Shown piece by piece: positions 46,564 to 59,200 of a stretch of DNA of 64,000 nucleotides. The stretch is from Filosporella fistucella (Eukaryota > Ascomycota > Leotiomycetes > Helotiales): NCBI GenBank assembly GCA_030077755.1, contig JAQJZZ010000017.1:434001-498000 (forward strand). The letters are read 5' to 3'. Below the pieces are notes generated by a model. That model was given only the letters and a program-made list of their open reading frames with translations, ran no database searches and had not been told where the DNA came from. The first letter of the stretch is position 1. Each line of letters begins with the position of its first letter. The position numbers and the translations under genes are program-made.

Positions 46564-47540
46564 ATTCGTCGGATATTTGTGATATGCTTATACTTCTGAG
46601 AGGGGATGTGAAGATGTTGAGATGAGGGAGGTTGAAGTGGGTGGGAATAGAGAATGGAGATGAGGGAGGAGGGTTGAGGAGTCTTTGGTGGGAGGTTTGT
46701 ATGGAAATGGTCTTGTGTAGAGGTATCAGGGAGATTGGGATGGGAGGTAATCTTTAGATTAAGTTGGGAGAATAGGGTGAGAGGGCAGGGGGATTGATAA
46801 AAGGGGAGTTTGTAGTAGAGATATATATCTTCACATCTCGAAATTCTGCACTAGTACATAATCTATAACTACTTACCTACCTAACATACCTCCCCTCCGC
46901 TCTCCACTCTCCCCTCAAACCCATAACCTAATCCAACCCAAACCCAGGCCCAGACCCTCATAATCTCACCAGCACATACCAACCAAACGCACCATCAGCC
47001 TCAAGATCATGATGTGGTGACATCTCGCATCTCATCCGCTCGCAAAGCTGAATCAAGCGAGACTCGGCGGTGTTGTCTCGGCACCAGAGCGGTGCAGAGA
47101 GTGACATATTGGGCAGACGATGTGCAACAAATATGTCTCTGGGAGGAAATGCTTGGTTGGGATTTGGCATCTGTGTGCTTGTTTTTAGGTTTTATGTTTT
47201 GAGTGAGGTGAGCAGGTGATGGATGGTAGGATTAGGTCAAGTCAGGTGAGAAGGTCATGTGACTGTTCTCGAAGCAGGCAGTAATGTGCTCAGGGGATGA
47301 GAGGTTGAGGTTAGACATTGAAATTGATAATGTAAAATCACTTATGCACACTTGTTTACTTTCTCAGTAAAGCTCCAACTCATCTCTTCGACATATAATT
47401 TGCGAGCGAAAATATTGTTTGCCTGCCCGGCTCGACGAAGCGAGAAGTACCGCATGAATCATAATTTCAAATCCTACACGATTTATTTTCCGAGATAAGC
47501 TTCGTAGGATCAATATTTTTGAATTTGATATGAATTTGAA

Positions 47541-47618
47541 ATGAATGAATGAATGAATGAATGAATGAATGAATGAATGAATGAATGAATGAATGAATGA
47601 ATGAATGGATGGATGGAT
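47541..47618. repeat. ATGA tetranucleotide microsatellite
   Basis: About sixteen uninterrupted ATGA units run from 47541 and pass into three GATG units ending at about 47618. The minus-strand frame across it codes only a Ser-Phe-Ile-His repeat, which I do not regard as a gene. Confidence 0.95.
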
Positions 47619-50600
47619 AGGGTTCTAGCAAAGGATATTTATCTCCGTAAGGTAGGATTGATACTGGTAGTAAAACACTTACCCAATACCCATAGAGATT
47701 TTGAATAATATAATTCTCTGGATGCATAATTATCATCCAAGTCTTGCTCACAGAATAGAAGGATTCGAGACTAATACTTATGAGTATACTAAGATAGCTG
47801 GATACAGACTCCGGATTCCGAGATCACATGGTCACGCAGAGGAAAGTAGAACCAAGGCAGAATAAGGCAGGGAAGAAGTGAGTACATGAAACAAACATGA
47901 AGCTTCTTTTCATCCTTCCTCTCCCCCTCCAAAGGCACTCAGAACCTAAATCTGGAGCAAGATACCAGGTACATGTAGTAGAACAGATGAACCACCTCTG
48001 ATCTCGAGTTTCGCCTGCGAAAAGACGATCGGGTACCGGTTTTCGGTTTCTAGATCAATAGATACATAGGTCCTTTCGTGGAAAGTTGCTGTTCTCGAAG
48101 CCAGCAAACCAGCTGAATTAGAGCTGATTTGTGACGTAGTACAAGTATGGTGTTACAATACCCCCTTCGCGCCGAGTACACATTCTTGAATCTTGGGAGA
48201 TAGCTCACATCGTGAAACATGATAAAATGCCTTTCCTAACCTCTCTGTTTTGTGCTTTTTTCATACTATCCCTACCTACCTGAGAAATCAGGGAGAGGAA
48301 GACGGAGAAACACAAAGCTTGATTCAGATATTTAAGCTCAGGATTCAAGCAATGAGTTCGTTTCTAATTCTATTTTACATTTATGGAGAGTAAGGAGAAG
48401 ATGTCTGATGTAGATTCCGGAGTGTATGAAACACCTCATCCCATCTCGCAACCCATCACCTCCGTATCATGCCAAGAATGAAACAGTGGATGAACGGGTG
48501 GTAAAGCTTCAATAGACCGACTGGGTTTACGGATATTTATCGGGTGTTCTAATGCAGCTTGGAGAATTTTAAGATCATTGAGATAATTGCATTGGGAAGT
48601 TGGCTGCGTATGAGGTTAGAATAGAATGGATGTTAATTTCGGGAGTTGAGGATCTTCATGGGAGATGTTATTGAATGTAAAGAGGCTCTTCTGATGCCGA
48701 TATTCTTGGTTCGAGTGAGATGAGAGGAAAGAGACGGGGGATCGACAATAATCTCTGGTAGCGCTGGTTCTGGACCTTTTTGCCAGGTCAGGTACCGATT
48801 TCTTGCTTGAGCTTGGCATTTCTCACGGGCTCTCTGTTTGGTGCTTTGATGTGTGCTTTCGGTTGTCGGCGAGCATGATCATAATTAAGATATACAGTGC
48901 ACAACTGCCATGGTTGCATCAAAAGTCAATAGTCGGCGAGAGCACGGATATTCGTATTACTTCGTACATGCAAACTCCTTACGGAGACAGACCGTACGAA
49001 GTACAGTATCAATGAAAGACCGTGTTGATGCTGTGCTCAGAACTTCGTATCCGAATGTAGAGATGGTGTTGTTTTGTATGTTTCTCTTTCATTCTTCTAG
49101 CCAAGTTCGAGGTAAATTTAGGTGTTTTCGTGTGGGTGTTCATCATTAGGCGGTTAGATGGCTTTCATGGTACGGAAGACTAGACTACTTTTGAGATACG
49201 TTTTTTGGACAGTGCGCGACACGAGGACGGGGACGGGCGAGACTTTGGGTCAGGAACCCGCGTTAGGGCGAATAATGTGGATGGGGCTAAAAAGGTGGTG
49301 ATGTTGATGGTGAAGCTCAAAGTTTTCATGGTGCAGAGATCGGGTTGCTGTAAATAGTAGATAGAAGCAAAACCCCGAGTGTTGGCGGTGTTGATAATGA
49401 TTGAGATAAAAGTTTCTTTTGTTGATGTTTTCGCCTCCTCACCAAGACTGTTCTTCCTAGGTCTTAATGCTAAGCATAAGCACGGAAGGTCATCCGTATG
49501 CGCATGCATGTGTTGGCACAATTGAGTTGCATCCGTTTGAATCCTTCCTCCGCAGAGCAGAAGAGGAGAATGAGGGGAGGATAATTAATTATCCATACCT
49601 CAGGAGGGATATGAATATGGAGATGCTAGGTTTTGCGCAGGTTTTTATTGATTTGCGTGTGGCTGCTGACCGACTCTCCATATTTTGCGACCAGTTGGTG
49701 ATGGTTCTTCTGTTCAGGCGACAACCGGTACAATAGGTGCAGCAAACGTGCAGTGTGCATCGCTGCATAAAATTCATCCAAATTGAGCGACGAATGCGCG
49801 TCTATTTATTCACAAGTCAGCTCTAAGCCTCACTCGTGAGACGGCGACAGATTGGAGGGAGAACACGAAGAAGGAATATCGGATTCATATCGTCATCAGC
49901 TCAGAATCAAATCATATTCGCATTCTTTGTTCCATGTTGCAACGTCCATCTGTTCAACAGCCGGCTGATGCAAAAACAAAGGAGGTCCTCGGTCTGTAAC
50001 CATCGAGGCGTCGAGGCTTGTCTTTAATCATCCTCCGTCTTCGATGGGAATAAGTGTGGGTGAGGGGGGGAGAGTGCAGACGGAGAGGGAAGATGGGAGA
50101 TTTGCAGACTAGACTCGGGTCGACTCACACAGCCGGAGATTAAGGGTGCAATTTATTTCCCACTGGCTCAGTTCCAAACACGCCAAATCACGCCTATCGT
50201 AGCTGAGTGGTCCGGCTCAAGAAGGTGCAAGGGCGAACTGTGACTTAGCGAGAGTAGTTCCAAAGAAGGAAACAAGGGTCCCTCGACAAGCGCTCTTCAT
50301 GCCGCCGCGAGCAAAAAGCCAGGCCAGCCTTGAACCTCGTCAACTCAGGGACGAAGTGGGCCGAAAAGTGGAGAGAGATGCAGAGGGGGAGAGGGGGCGC
50401 GCGATGTGCAAAACTACCTCTGTACTTCGAAGTAATATAATTTTACTGTAATTCTGCTAATTCGACAGGGCTGTCCAAGGGAAACAAGGCCCGTCTTGGG
50501 AAACGATCAGTGGATTTACAAGGGCGCGAGCCATGAATCTGCAGGGGATCGTCAGCATAATCGCATGGAGCTCAATATTACAGCGTATCCACCACTTTCC

Positions 50601-52035
50601 TCAACGCCGTTCAGTGGTCACTACAGTCTGCCAGTGGGAACTCATTGGGGAATGATGAGCAATTCCAGGGAGCATGTTGCCATCTTTCAGGAACATGTCC
50701 CCGCAGCTTCATCACTGAAAGGTGCCATCAGCAGGGTCTGATAGCCCAAGCCAGGCAATCAATCTACATCCTTCAAAGAGTCGAGAATCAACAGTCACTT
50801 GCCTCTGCACAAAGTACCGCATACTCATGTTGATTGACATTGACCAAGTTCTTTCTACTCACCCTAACAAGTCTTTATACTCATCATGACACCTCTTTCT
50901 CCTCATCTATCAAGTGCTTTCTACTCACCTTGACCTTCTCTTTCTCGCACTATAAATCAAGTCATCTCTTGTCGTCTATTCTTGGATATTAGAGACAAAG
51001 CCAACCAGCAAAACTATCGTCACTCACGCCTTGGACAAAGCGCCGTCGACATCAAAGCACACTATTGGTCATCAACGCGCTGTTCTGTAATAAGTCATTT
51101 GGTCGTATTACCTTGCCGGTGCTTGGTTTTGGTCTTTGACTGCCGTATTATTATTTGGCCTGTCCTATTTTGTCGTTCTGGCTGCGCCTTGTCCTCTCTG
51201 CCAGCCAGCACAAGAACCAACACCACAGTCAATCACGGTCACAGTCAGTCACTCACCTCACACCAGCATACGAATACAAAAGTAGCTTAAGGTATACAAG
51301 CATACCTATTTTACAGCGGAAATTCCACCAACATAATTATCAGAGTTTAACTGCCAACCAAGATACATACCTTACCCGGCCAAGACAACCAACATCCCAA
51401 CCCTAATTCAGTCTTGCACCGACTTCTTGAATCTTGAGTCTGTTCCACCTCGCTTCTGCCCTTCCCTTCCGGAGGTTACTACGAGGAAAGGATGCCTGTC
51501 TGCTCTAACCTACTCTAACCTAATCCGCCAATTCTCCTTTCCCTTCGTTCCTTCCCTCCCTGGCGCAACAGCACCTGGGCACACCATCCACCACCACACC
51601 CACACCACCGCTAAACCTTTTGCTCCTCCCGCACCCACGGTGCTCCAACCACATCCACCCACCGCCCTACTCAATCTCACCTCACTACTGACCACCACCA
51701 CTACCACTCACCCTACTTTCTCGACTCTTACTCTTCTCCACCCAACTTCCATCCTCCATCCTCCCTCCTCCTCCTCCACCACCACCTCTCCAACTCCCTC
51801 CCCCAATCTCGTGGACCTTCAACTTCGACGTCGTGCAGCTTGCTCGCACGCTTTCTTCGACTTGTCAATCTATAGAAAACGAAGAGCCTCCGGAGGCTGA
51901 GGATAATGGTCGCTCGTTCATGATCGCGAACGAATTGATTCTTTAACGACGACCCTCAAACCTTCGACGATTTCGTCACGACACTCCTTTGGATTGCGAT
52001 TTTGAAACTATACGACTGGTACATTAATCTCAAAG

Positions 52036-52211
52036 GTGAGCCTTCATCTTGATGATATTTTGGAGAGTTGTTTGGAATCATTTGGGGAATCATTCGACGT
52101 GGGAAACTTGTTTTCACGACACCCAAGAATTACTCGATCGGTCGTGGTGGATCATTTATGCGAACAGTCAAACTTTGATAACAATTACCTTACTGACATG
52201 CATCTTCGCAG
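52036..52211 (+). other. Probable 5' UTR intron of the MSB2-like gene
   Basis: A GTGAGC donor at 52036 and a CTTCGCAG acceptor ending at 52211 bracket 176 nt, with a TTACTGACA branch-like site 17-25 nt before the acceptor. Removal deletes several small upstream frames. It lies 171 bp before the chosen start codon. This is inferred from signals only. Confidence 0.45.
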
Positions 52212-52382
52212 ACACGCTCGTTGACATTTTTGTCAAGTACACTCGTTAAATTACAATTTGTCCTGACAGTTCGTGGTCCAAAAGAGTTCACAATTCGCCT
52301 AGCTAACTTCGACTCAGATCTTAAAAAGTTACTTTCATCCACCTTCAAATTCCTCAATACAATACTCTATACAACTGCCAGG

Positions 52383-55085
52383 ATGCATACATCAAGTTTA
52401 CTCGTAGCCAGTGTGGCTGTATTTTCTACAATCGCAGCTGCGGAACCTCAGCGACCTAAATTTTATTTCCCCAGGCAGATTAAACGTCCTATATTTCAGA
52501 ACACCACCACCAGTGCACCAGCCACCCTAAATACCCCCGAAAGTTCACAAGAAGTAATCACCTCGTCTTCATCTTCGTCGTCAACGAAACGCTCTTTGTC
52601 GGATTTCTTGGAATCTATCACTGGGATCAGTAGTGATGCAGGGTCGAGCTCGGGTTCGGCAGCGCAATCCGGGTCAGCAGTTGGAACAGGAAACTTCTTT
52701 GATAGTTTAACGTTACAGCCAACATCAAGTTCAAGCTCGGAAGGGACGACAACAGTTGTGATATCTCAGACAACAATTGTACCACCGTCACAGCCATCCA
52801 GCACCGGAATATTGGACTCCCTTACCAGCGCACTTGATCCAGCCCCAAGTGGCTCGAGTCCACCTTTGGTTATCTTGCCAACAGAGAGTTCGACGGAGAC
52901 TTCTGCCGCTTCGACTGGATCAATTCCGGAGATCATCGTTCTACCAACAGACAAATCAAGCGAAGCAATCTCGACAACCGCTGCAACGTCGACATCACCA
53001 AGTGGAATTACATTTGGACCTGGAGGAGTTATCTCATCAACTTTCTCTGCAATTGAGACCCCAACCTCTACTGCTGAGATCCAAACATCTGGTGTGTCAT
53101 TCTCTGGATCTGCTGGGTCGACGGGAACCACCACAGATAGCGCGGCATCAACACCCACATCTGACAATGTTTCTTCTGGAATTTCATTCTCTGGAACTGC
53201 TGGATCCACAGCCACAACCACAACTGAATCCGCAAGTGCCCCGTCTACGACGGCCGCTGGTCTACTGCCAATCAGCTCTATCTTGTCAAGCGCCATATCT
53301 GAACTTTCAACTGCGTTGGTACCAACACAAACTTCGGATTCAGCACCCAGCACAACTCCAGAGGCTTCCTTGACGAGCGCTACAACGCCAGAGCCTACCC
53401 CAACTACCACCCCTGAGATTATTTCCTCTCTGCTATCCGAGATCAGCTCAGGACTTGTTCCAACCTCCGTTTTGGGAACTGGGACAGCTCCAGTATCTGC
53501 CACGAGCACCACTGAAGCCTTGGTACCAGTTGTGACACCTTCGTCAACTGGTTTGGAGAGTTTGATTTCAAGCTTTATCAGCTCCGCCACTGAAATCATC
53601 CCAACGGAGACACCAACCCCAACCTCCATTTTGAGCTTGACCACTGGACCGCCTGTCTCGATCCCAACTTCGCCAACCGATGTTAGTTCAAGCACAATCA
53701 CAACTGCTCCCGTCGAGACTTCAAGTGCATCGATCTCTGTCGTCCCAAATACCAACACTACCACTACCCCAGTGGAAACTGTGACCCCTTCCATCACTGA
53801 AAGTGGATCTGCAACTTTGACAAGTTCCACACCAACTTTGACAGAGACTGTCCCACCGACGAGCACTCCAACAATCACAGGTTCAGCCAGCGATACCGCC
53901 TCTGCTACAATCACATCCGGTGTCAATACTGGAACAACCACGACAAATGGTTCAAGCATTGCTACACCAACTATTACAGCAAGTGACAGCTCTACGCCAT
54001 CATCAGGCATATCAGTTTCGATTACAACCACCGGCAATGGAACAATCCCAACAGCGACAGACTCAACACCATCCTCGACCAGTATTGATTTTACCCCAGT
54101 TACGTCGGCAGCTACAACCACAACGCAAGCTCCTCAAAGCATTATTCCATCTTCCACCAACACAGATACTCAAATGTGGGTTGGAACATCAATCTTTATT
54201 GCGATTTCATCAGCTCCTGCTTCTGGAGAGACCCCAGCGCCAACTCCCACCGGTATTAGCCCAGAACTTCCTAAAGTTATCACCAACCCGGGTGCTGTCC
54301 CTCAACCAGAAGACACTAGCGAGATTCAGATTGGTTTCCTTTTCCCATTGAACTACCCCTTCGTCGTTGGAACTCCTTTGTCTTCTGCACAGATTTTCAA
54401 GTACCTTCCCAAAGGTATTGCCGATGGATTGGGCTTGAAACAAGAGCAAGTGGTCATGCGTAGTCTGGTTCCATTAGACACCACTTCATCAATGGGATTT
54501 GTCACAACACTTGCTTTGGCATATATCCCAACCAATATGGTTAGCACTTTGTCATTGGATCTCCACATCCCAACCTCCAGCCTTTACAATAACGAGGATC
54601 ACTCCGTTAATACTTTGGTCAACTACATCAACCCAGCCATCCCTCTTACACCTGGATCCAACATGGACAATTCTGCAACCGGAACTGGAAGCACTGCGAC
54701 ACCATCTTCAAGCTCATCTTCTGGCAACGGCAATGTTTTCGACACTTCTCAACAAGGTCAATCTTCGAGAGCCAGTGGTGCAACTGCTGGTATCGCAATG
54801 GCAGCTATTGGAGGAGCCGCAGCTTACGGTGCTGCCATGTTCTTGATTGCACGAAGATACAAGAAGCGCAAGCAAAGCCATCGTCGATCAAGCTCTGTCA
54901 TGAACCCTGAAATGAGACAATCTGGAAGCCCAGCACTCATGGGTGGTGGAGTTTTCATGTCTGGTGGTCGTACAACTCCAGGAAATGATAGAAACAGTAG
55001 AGGAAGTGGACGTACAGGCAACTCAGCTCGAACACAACAAATATCAGCACCAATGATGGCAGAGAATTCCCTCGGCTGGAATTGA
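52383..55085 (+). CDS. msb2: MSB2-like signalling mucin
   Basis: A single exon encodes 900 residues. The N-terminus is a signal peptide (MHTSSLLVASVAVFSTIAAA). Residues from about 30 to 620 are extremely rich in Ser, Thr and Pro with recurring SGISFSG and TPTST-like units, a typical O-glycosylated mucin ectodomain. Next comes the conserved membrane-proximal domain (IQIGFLFPLNYPFVVG, FKYLPKGIADGLGL, ALAYIPTNMV), then a single membrane helix at about 800-823 (AGIAMAAIGGAAAYGAAMFL) and a basic cytoplasmic tail starting RRYKKRKQSHRR. This is the layout of Msb2, which with Sho1 senses surface cues upstream of the filamentation/pathogenicity MAP kinase cascade. The frame extends upstream to 52221, but ATG 52383 begins the signal peptide. 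Confidence 0.93.
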   Translation: MHTSSLLVASVAVFSTIAAAEPQRPKFYFPRQIKRPIFQNTTTSAPATLNTPESSQEVITSSSSSSSTKRSLSDFLESITGISSDAGSSSGSAAQSGSAVGTGNFFDSLTLQPTSSSSSEGTTTVVISQTTIVPPSQPSSTGILDSLTSALDPAPSGSSPPLVILPTESSTETSAASTGSIPEIIVLPTDKSSEAISTTAATSTSPSGITFGPGGVISSTFSAIETPTSTAEIQTSGVSFSGSAGSTGTTTDSAASTPTSDNVSSGISFSGTAGSTATTTTESASAPSTTAAGLLPISSILSSAISELSTALVPTQTSDSAPSTTPEASLTSATTPEPTPTTTPEIISSLLSEISSGLVPTSVLGTGTAPVSATSTTEALVPVVTPSSTGLESLISSFISSATEIIPTETPTPTSILSLTTGPPVSIPTSPTDVSSSTITTAPVETSSASISVVPNTNTTTTPVETVTPSITESGSATLTSSTPTLTETVPPTSTPTITGSASDTASATITSGVNTGTTTTNGSSIATPTITASDSSTPSSGISVSITTTGNGTIPTATDSTPSSTSIDFTPVTSAATTTTQAPQSIIPSSTNTDTQMWVGTSIFIAISSAPASGETPAPTPTGISPELPKVITNPGAVPQPEDTSEIQIGFLFPLNYPFVVGTPLSSAQIFKYLPKGIADGLGLKQEQVVMRSLVPLDTTSSMGFVTTLALAYIPTNMVSTLSLDLHIPTSSLYNNEDHSVNTLVNYINPAIPLTPGSNMDNSATGTGSTATPSSSSSSGNGNVFDTSQQGQSSRASGATAGIAMAAIGGAAAYGAAMFLIARRYKKRKQSHRRSSSVMNPEMRQSGSPALMGGGVFMSGGRTTPGNDRNSRGSGRTGNSARTQQISAPMMAENSLGWN

Positions 55086-56286
55086 AAAATCATATAATAT
55101 ACCAGTCAATATTTCGTCATTATGATACCCATCACAAAGCACCAATCTACTTTACCTCGCTGTACATTACATCTCAGCCTCGTCTGGTCATGAGCGTCGC
55201 TCACCACATTTTCTTGTCATCAACCTTCATATTGACGTTGAAAACGTCATATACCTCTGATCAATTAAAGGAACCCTACCTACCTTTTTGGTAGGGTCCT
55301 GATCAGGGATTTATTATAGGGTGGGAGGGGTTTGTGGATGAAAGGGGAAGTAAGGAGGGCTCTGTGTACATTTACGCCATGAATTAGGAGATACCTCAAA
55401 GCTATACATGTCGAAGATTGGTGATGTCGTGATGTATGATGTTAGTATTAATAATGTGGAGATATGCAGTTGATTGATCAGTATTCCGATTTCCATGTGA
55501 AGTTCCTCTGATTTTGCAGATAATTTTGGTTATTCAGCTTTGATTCATTTACCCTGGTTTCATGTGCTGCCGTTTGTCATATCCTGCAGTTCGTCTGAAG
55601 TTGGAATGATTTATCCCGTTATATGCTGTGTAACGAATTAATCTCAGCTGAACACATTTGACCGCAGCAAGCACTTGGAGGTAAGAATAGATGTTGCATG
55701 TGCACTTTGACTTCTCCCGAGATGAGACGATATTTATGTATTGTGGACTTTTAGATGAGCATGAGGAGGAAGGGAGGGTGAAGATAGATTGTTTGGTTTG
55801 GCTGGTACAGTACGCTGTGTTTGAGTGGAGATGTGATACCTCAGATACTGCGTCATAGATTAGAGATTGAACGTTGAAACATTTGGCACTTGGGTGTTTA
55901 TCCTTGTTGTTTGAAGTTGAGTGGATTGAGACAACACATTTCGGGAGGCTCGGGCTGGGTTGTCCCATGGGTCCCTCCTCGAAAAGGGAGTCCCGTGAGG
56001 CTGTGCACGTGATAGTGTCTCGGTACTCTGGTCGCCCTGACAACACGGATGCTGCCGGCGAACAACATTGGAGGCACTCTAATGCGCAACAGTCGCAAAC
56101 TGAGTCTGAGAACAATCATCTTGTCCTTGAACAAAATTGTCATTTAGACGACAATTTATTCTACAATAAACTCTATCTGAGTCACGCCTATCAGAAAATC
56201 TCTCTGAAACCTTTCAATTGATGAGCACGGAGTAAACATCATCACCATTCTCAACAGCGGGCTGGCGCATTCCTTCAACACAAACA
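55086..56286. other. Intergenic between MSB2-like and chitin synthase genes
   Basis: 1.2 kb that should hold the MSB2 3' UTR and the chitin synthase promoter and leader. A 188-codon minus-strand frame (55549-56115) lies here, but it is Cys/Ser-rich without motif and antisense to the expected leader. Confidence 0.4.
55270..55299. repeat. Inverted repeat in the MSB2 3' flank
   Basis: GGAACCCTACC at 55270-55280 pairs with GGTAGGGTCC at 55290-55299, leaving a loop of nine bases and one bulge. TGATCA words flank both arms. The hairpin lies about 185 bp past the stop codon. Confidence 0.7.
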
Positions 56287-59200
56287 ATGGCGAGACCAAT
56301 TACTCCTGGAGGTTTACCTCCCATGTATTCCGAAGCACCATTATACGGAGAAGAAAATAGAACTACACCAACAGGGCAATCAGGAAATGGTTCACAAATA
56401 CGTTTATTGACATCAGTCGATGAACCTGAAACTCGACCGTATGTTCACAGCAATTTAGTACCAAAACCCCTCGGTATCAAGCTCAAAAGAGAAGCAATAT
56501 CTGCTCCATATCATCTCGCCTCTCTCAAGGAAGAAGAGGAGTCTATCTCAACCTGCAAGCTGCAGAAAAAGTCAAACTCAGACAACATTGCGGAGTTGTT
56601 ACCAATAATACCAGATGGACCTTCGCGGAGAATGTCTCTCAAGAAACCTGTCAAATCTCCCCTGTCAAAGCTTGAATTCCAATTGAATGATCCAAAACGC
56701 TTACAAACTAGAAACAGCCCATATACTCCACGCAGATCCTACCAACCATCTGTATCCTCATCACATTCACGCGCTCCATCTATTTTCGATACAGCACATG
56801 CTATGCCACCTCCAGAATCATCCTACGTACCATCTTCACCAAGTGGAAGGGTTTCACCAACTCGATCGTGGTCTCCTTCGAGATGCGGTTCAAATGAGTA
56901 TGTGAGACCTCCATCCGATCTTCGATTTGAACCAGCGGAAATAAATGGCAGGTCAAGACCTGGAACTCCTTCATCGAGATATGGCGGAAGTCCTAGACGG
57001 CCACTACCTCCGGCACCTCTCTTTTCTGGACCGGGTGCATCCGCACGCAACTCGACATTTGCAGATGATGCTACAATTACAATCCCTCTTGAAAATGATT
57101 TGGGTGATGGCGATGATGTGTTTGGGCCTGAAAGTACATTGAAGGGTGGACATAGCCTGAAAACTCGAGAATCATACATGTCAAATGATACCCTGACCGA
57201 TGAACCGGAGGATGAGGAAGATTATGAACATTATGGCCCGGCGCCAGATGGAAAACAAGAGAGGAGAGGAGCTCGACAGGCACAGATGGCGAAGAAAGAA
57301 GTCAAACTCATTAATGGAGAACTCATTCTTGAGTGTAAGATTCCAACAATTCTATACAGTTTCCTTCCACGAAGGGATGAAATTGAGTTTACACATATGC
57401 GATATACGGCTGTTACATGCGATCCGGATGATTTTGTGTCGAAAGGATATAAATTGCGCCAAAATATTGGAACGACAGCGAGAGAGACTGAACTTTTCAT
57501 CTGTATCACCATGTACAATGAGAATGAAATCGATTTCACAAGAACCATGCATGCGGTTATGAAGAATATTTCGCATTTCTGTGGTCGTTCGAAATCGAGA
57601 ACTTGGGGAGAACATGGATGGCAAAAAATCGTTGTATGTGTCGTCGCAGATGGTCGACAGAAAGTGCATCCAAGAACCCTCGATGCTCTTGCTGCTATGG
57701 GTGTCTATCAAGATGGTATTGCCAAGAATTTGGTAAATCAGAAAGAAGTGCAAGCTCATGTTTACGAATACACGACTCAAGTTTCTCTTGACTCGGATCT
57801 CAAATTCAAAGGCGCCGAAAAGGGGATCGTGCCTTGTCAAATGATCTTTTGTATGAAGGAGAAGAACGCCAAAAAGTTGAACTCGCATCGTTGGTTCTTC
57901 AATGCTTTTGGAAGAGCTCTGACACCGAATATCTGTATCCTTCTTGACGTTGGTACTAAACCTGGTGGAAACTCACTTTACCATTTGTGGAAAGCCTTCG
58001 ATACCGATTCGAATGTAGCTGGAGCTTGTGGCGAGATCAAAGCCATGAAAGGCAAATATGGAACAGGTCTTTTGAACCCTCTCGTGGCTTCCCAGAATTT
58101 CGAATACAAAATGTCCAACATTCTGGATAAACCTTTGGAATCTGTGTTTGGATATATCACTGTGCTCCCTGGAGCATTGAGTGCATACCGATATCACGCC
58201 TTGCAGAACGATCATACAGGTCATGGACCCCTAAGCCAATATTTCAAGGGTGAAACACTGCATGGTCAGAATGCTGATGTCTTCACTGCAAATATGTACT
58301 TGGCTGAAGATCGTATTCTTTGCTGGGAGTTGGTGGCAAAGAGAGATGAGAAGTGGGTGTTGAAGTATGTCAAAGGATGTACTGGAGAGACCGATGTTCC
58401 TGGTAAGATGATTGATGCTGGGTATTTAAATATCACTAACATTTTGCAGATGCAGTTCCTGAATTCGTATCCCAGCGTAGAAGATGGTTGAATGGTGCAT
58501 TCTTCGCAGCTGTCTACTCTCTTGTTCATTTCAGACAAATCTGGCATACTGACCACACCATTGGCCGCAAAATACTCCTCCACATCGAATTCGTCTATCA
58601 ATTCATTCAACTCCTCTTCACCTACTTTTCACTCGCCAATTTCTACCTCACATTCTACTTCGTCGCTGGATCCCTCTCAGACAAGCAACTCGATCCTTTT
58701 GGCCATGGCCTAGGAAAAGTGTTCTTCGTCATTCTCCGCTATACGTGTATTCTGCTCATCTGCACTCAATTTATCCTCTCGATGGGTAATCGTCCTCAAG
58801 GTGCAAGACGTCTATATCTGGCCTCGATGATAATTTACGCTTTAATCATGGCTTACACAACTTTCGCTTCCATCTACATCATTGTTCATCAATTGACACA
58901 GAAGAAATCCGACTTGAGCCTGGGAAACAATATTTTTACCAATCTCATTGTTTCCGCTGCTTCGACAGTCGGTTTATACTTCATCATGTCCTTCCTATAC
59001 CTCGATCCCTGGCACATGATTACATCATCTGCCCAATATTTCATGTTGCTCCCCTCTTACATCTGCACGCTTCAAGTTTACGCTTTCTGCAACACTCATG
59101 ACATCTCCTGGGGAACTAAAGGAGACAACGTAATCCATACCGATCTCGGTGCTGCCATGGGTCATGGCAAAGGCACAACGGTCGAACTCGAGATGCCTTC

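Larger units (their letters stand above)
46564..52382. other. Gene-poor region, second part, and MSB2 leader
   Basis: No confident gene. A 70-codon minus-strand frame (46958-47170, MPNPNQAFPPRDIF...) and a 67-codon one (48616-48819) have plausible composition but no family. From about 51000 the sequence becomes C/T- and CCA-rich and is probably leader or promoter of the MSB2-like gene. Confidence 0.4.

Noticed and set aside
47467..47751. 94-codon minus-strand frame with a Ser-Phe-Ile-His repeat
   Set aside because: The repeat comes from the ATGA microsatellite, and nothing on either side looks like protein.
49180..49521. Minus-strand frame with an internal signal-peptide-like MKTLSFTINITTFLAPS
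   Set aside because: The remaining product would be about 50 residues, with no cysteine pattern or splice partner. Too weak to call a small secreted protein.
51427..51900. 157-codon plus-strand frame with Thr/Pro/His runs
   Set aside because: It reflects the C/T- and CCA-rich leader of the MSB2-like gene. I keep it only as an upstream frame, not as a gene.
52766..54121. 451-codon minus-strand frame inside the MSB2-like gene
   Set aside because: It is the reverse reading of the Ser/Thr/Pro repeat region, giving an artificial Val/Glu/Gly-rich pattern. The plus-strand frame has a signal peptide, membrane helix and conserved domain.
55549..56115. 188-codon minus-strand frame between the MSB2-like and chitin synthase genes
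   Set aside because: It is Cys/Ser-rich with no motif, signal peptide or splice partner, and is antisense to the presumed chitin synthase leader. It could be a chance frame.
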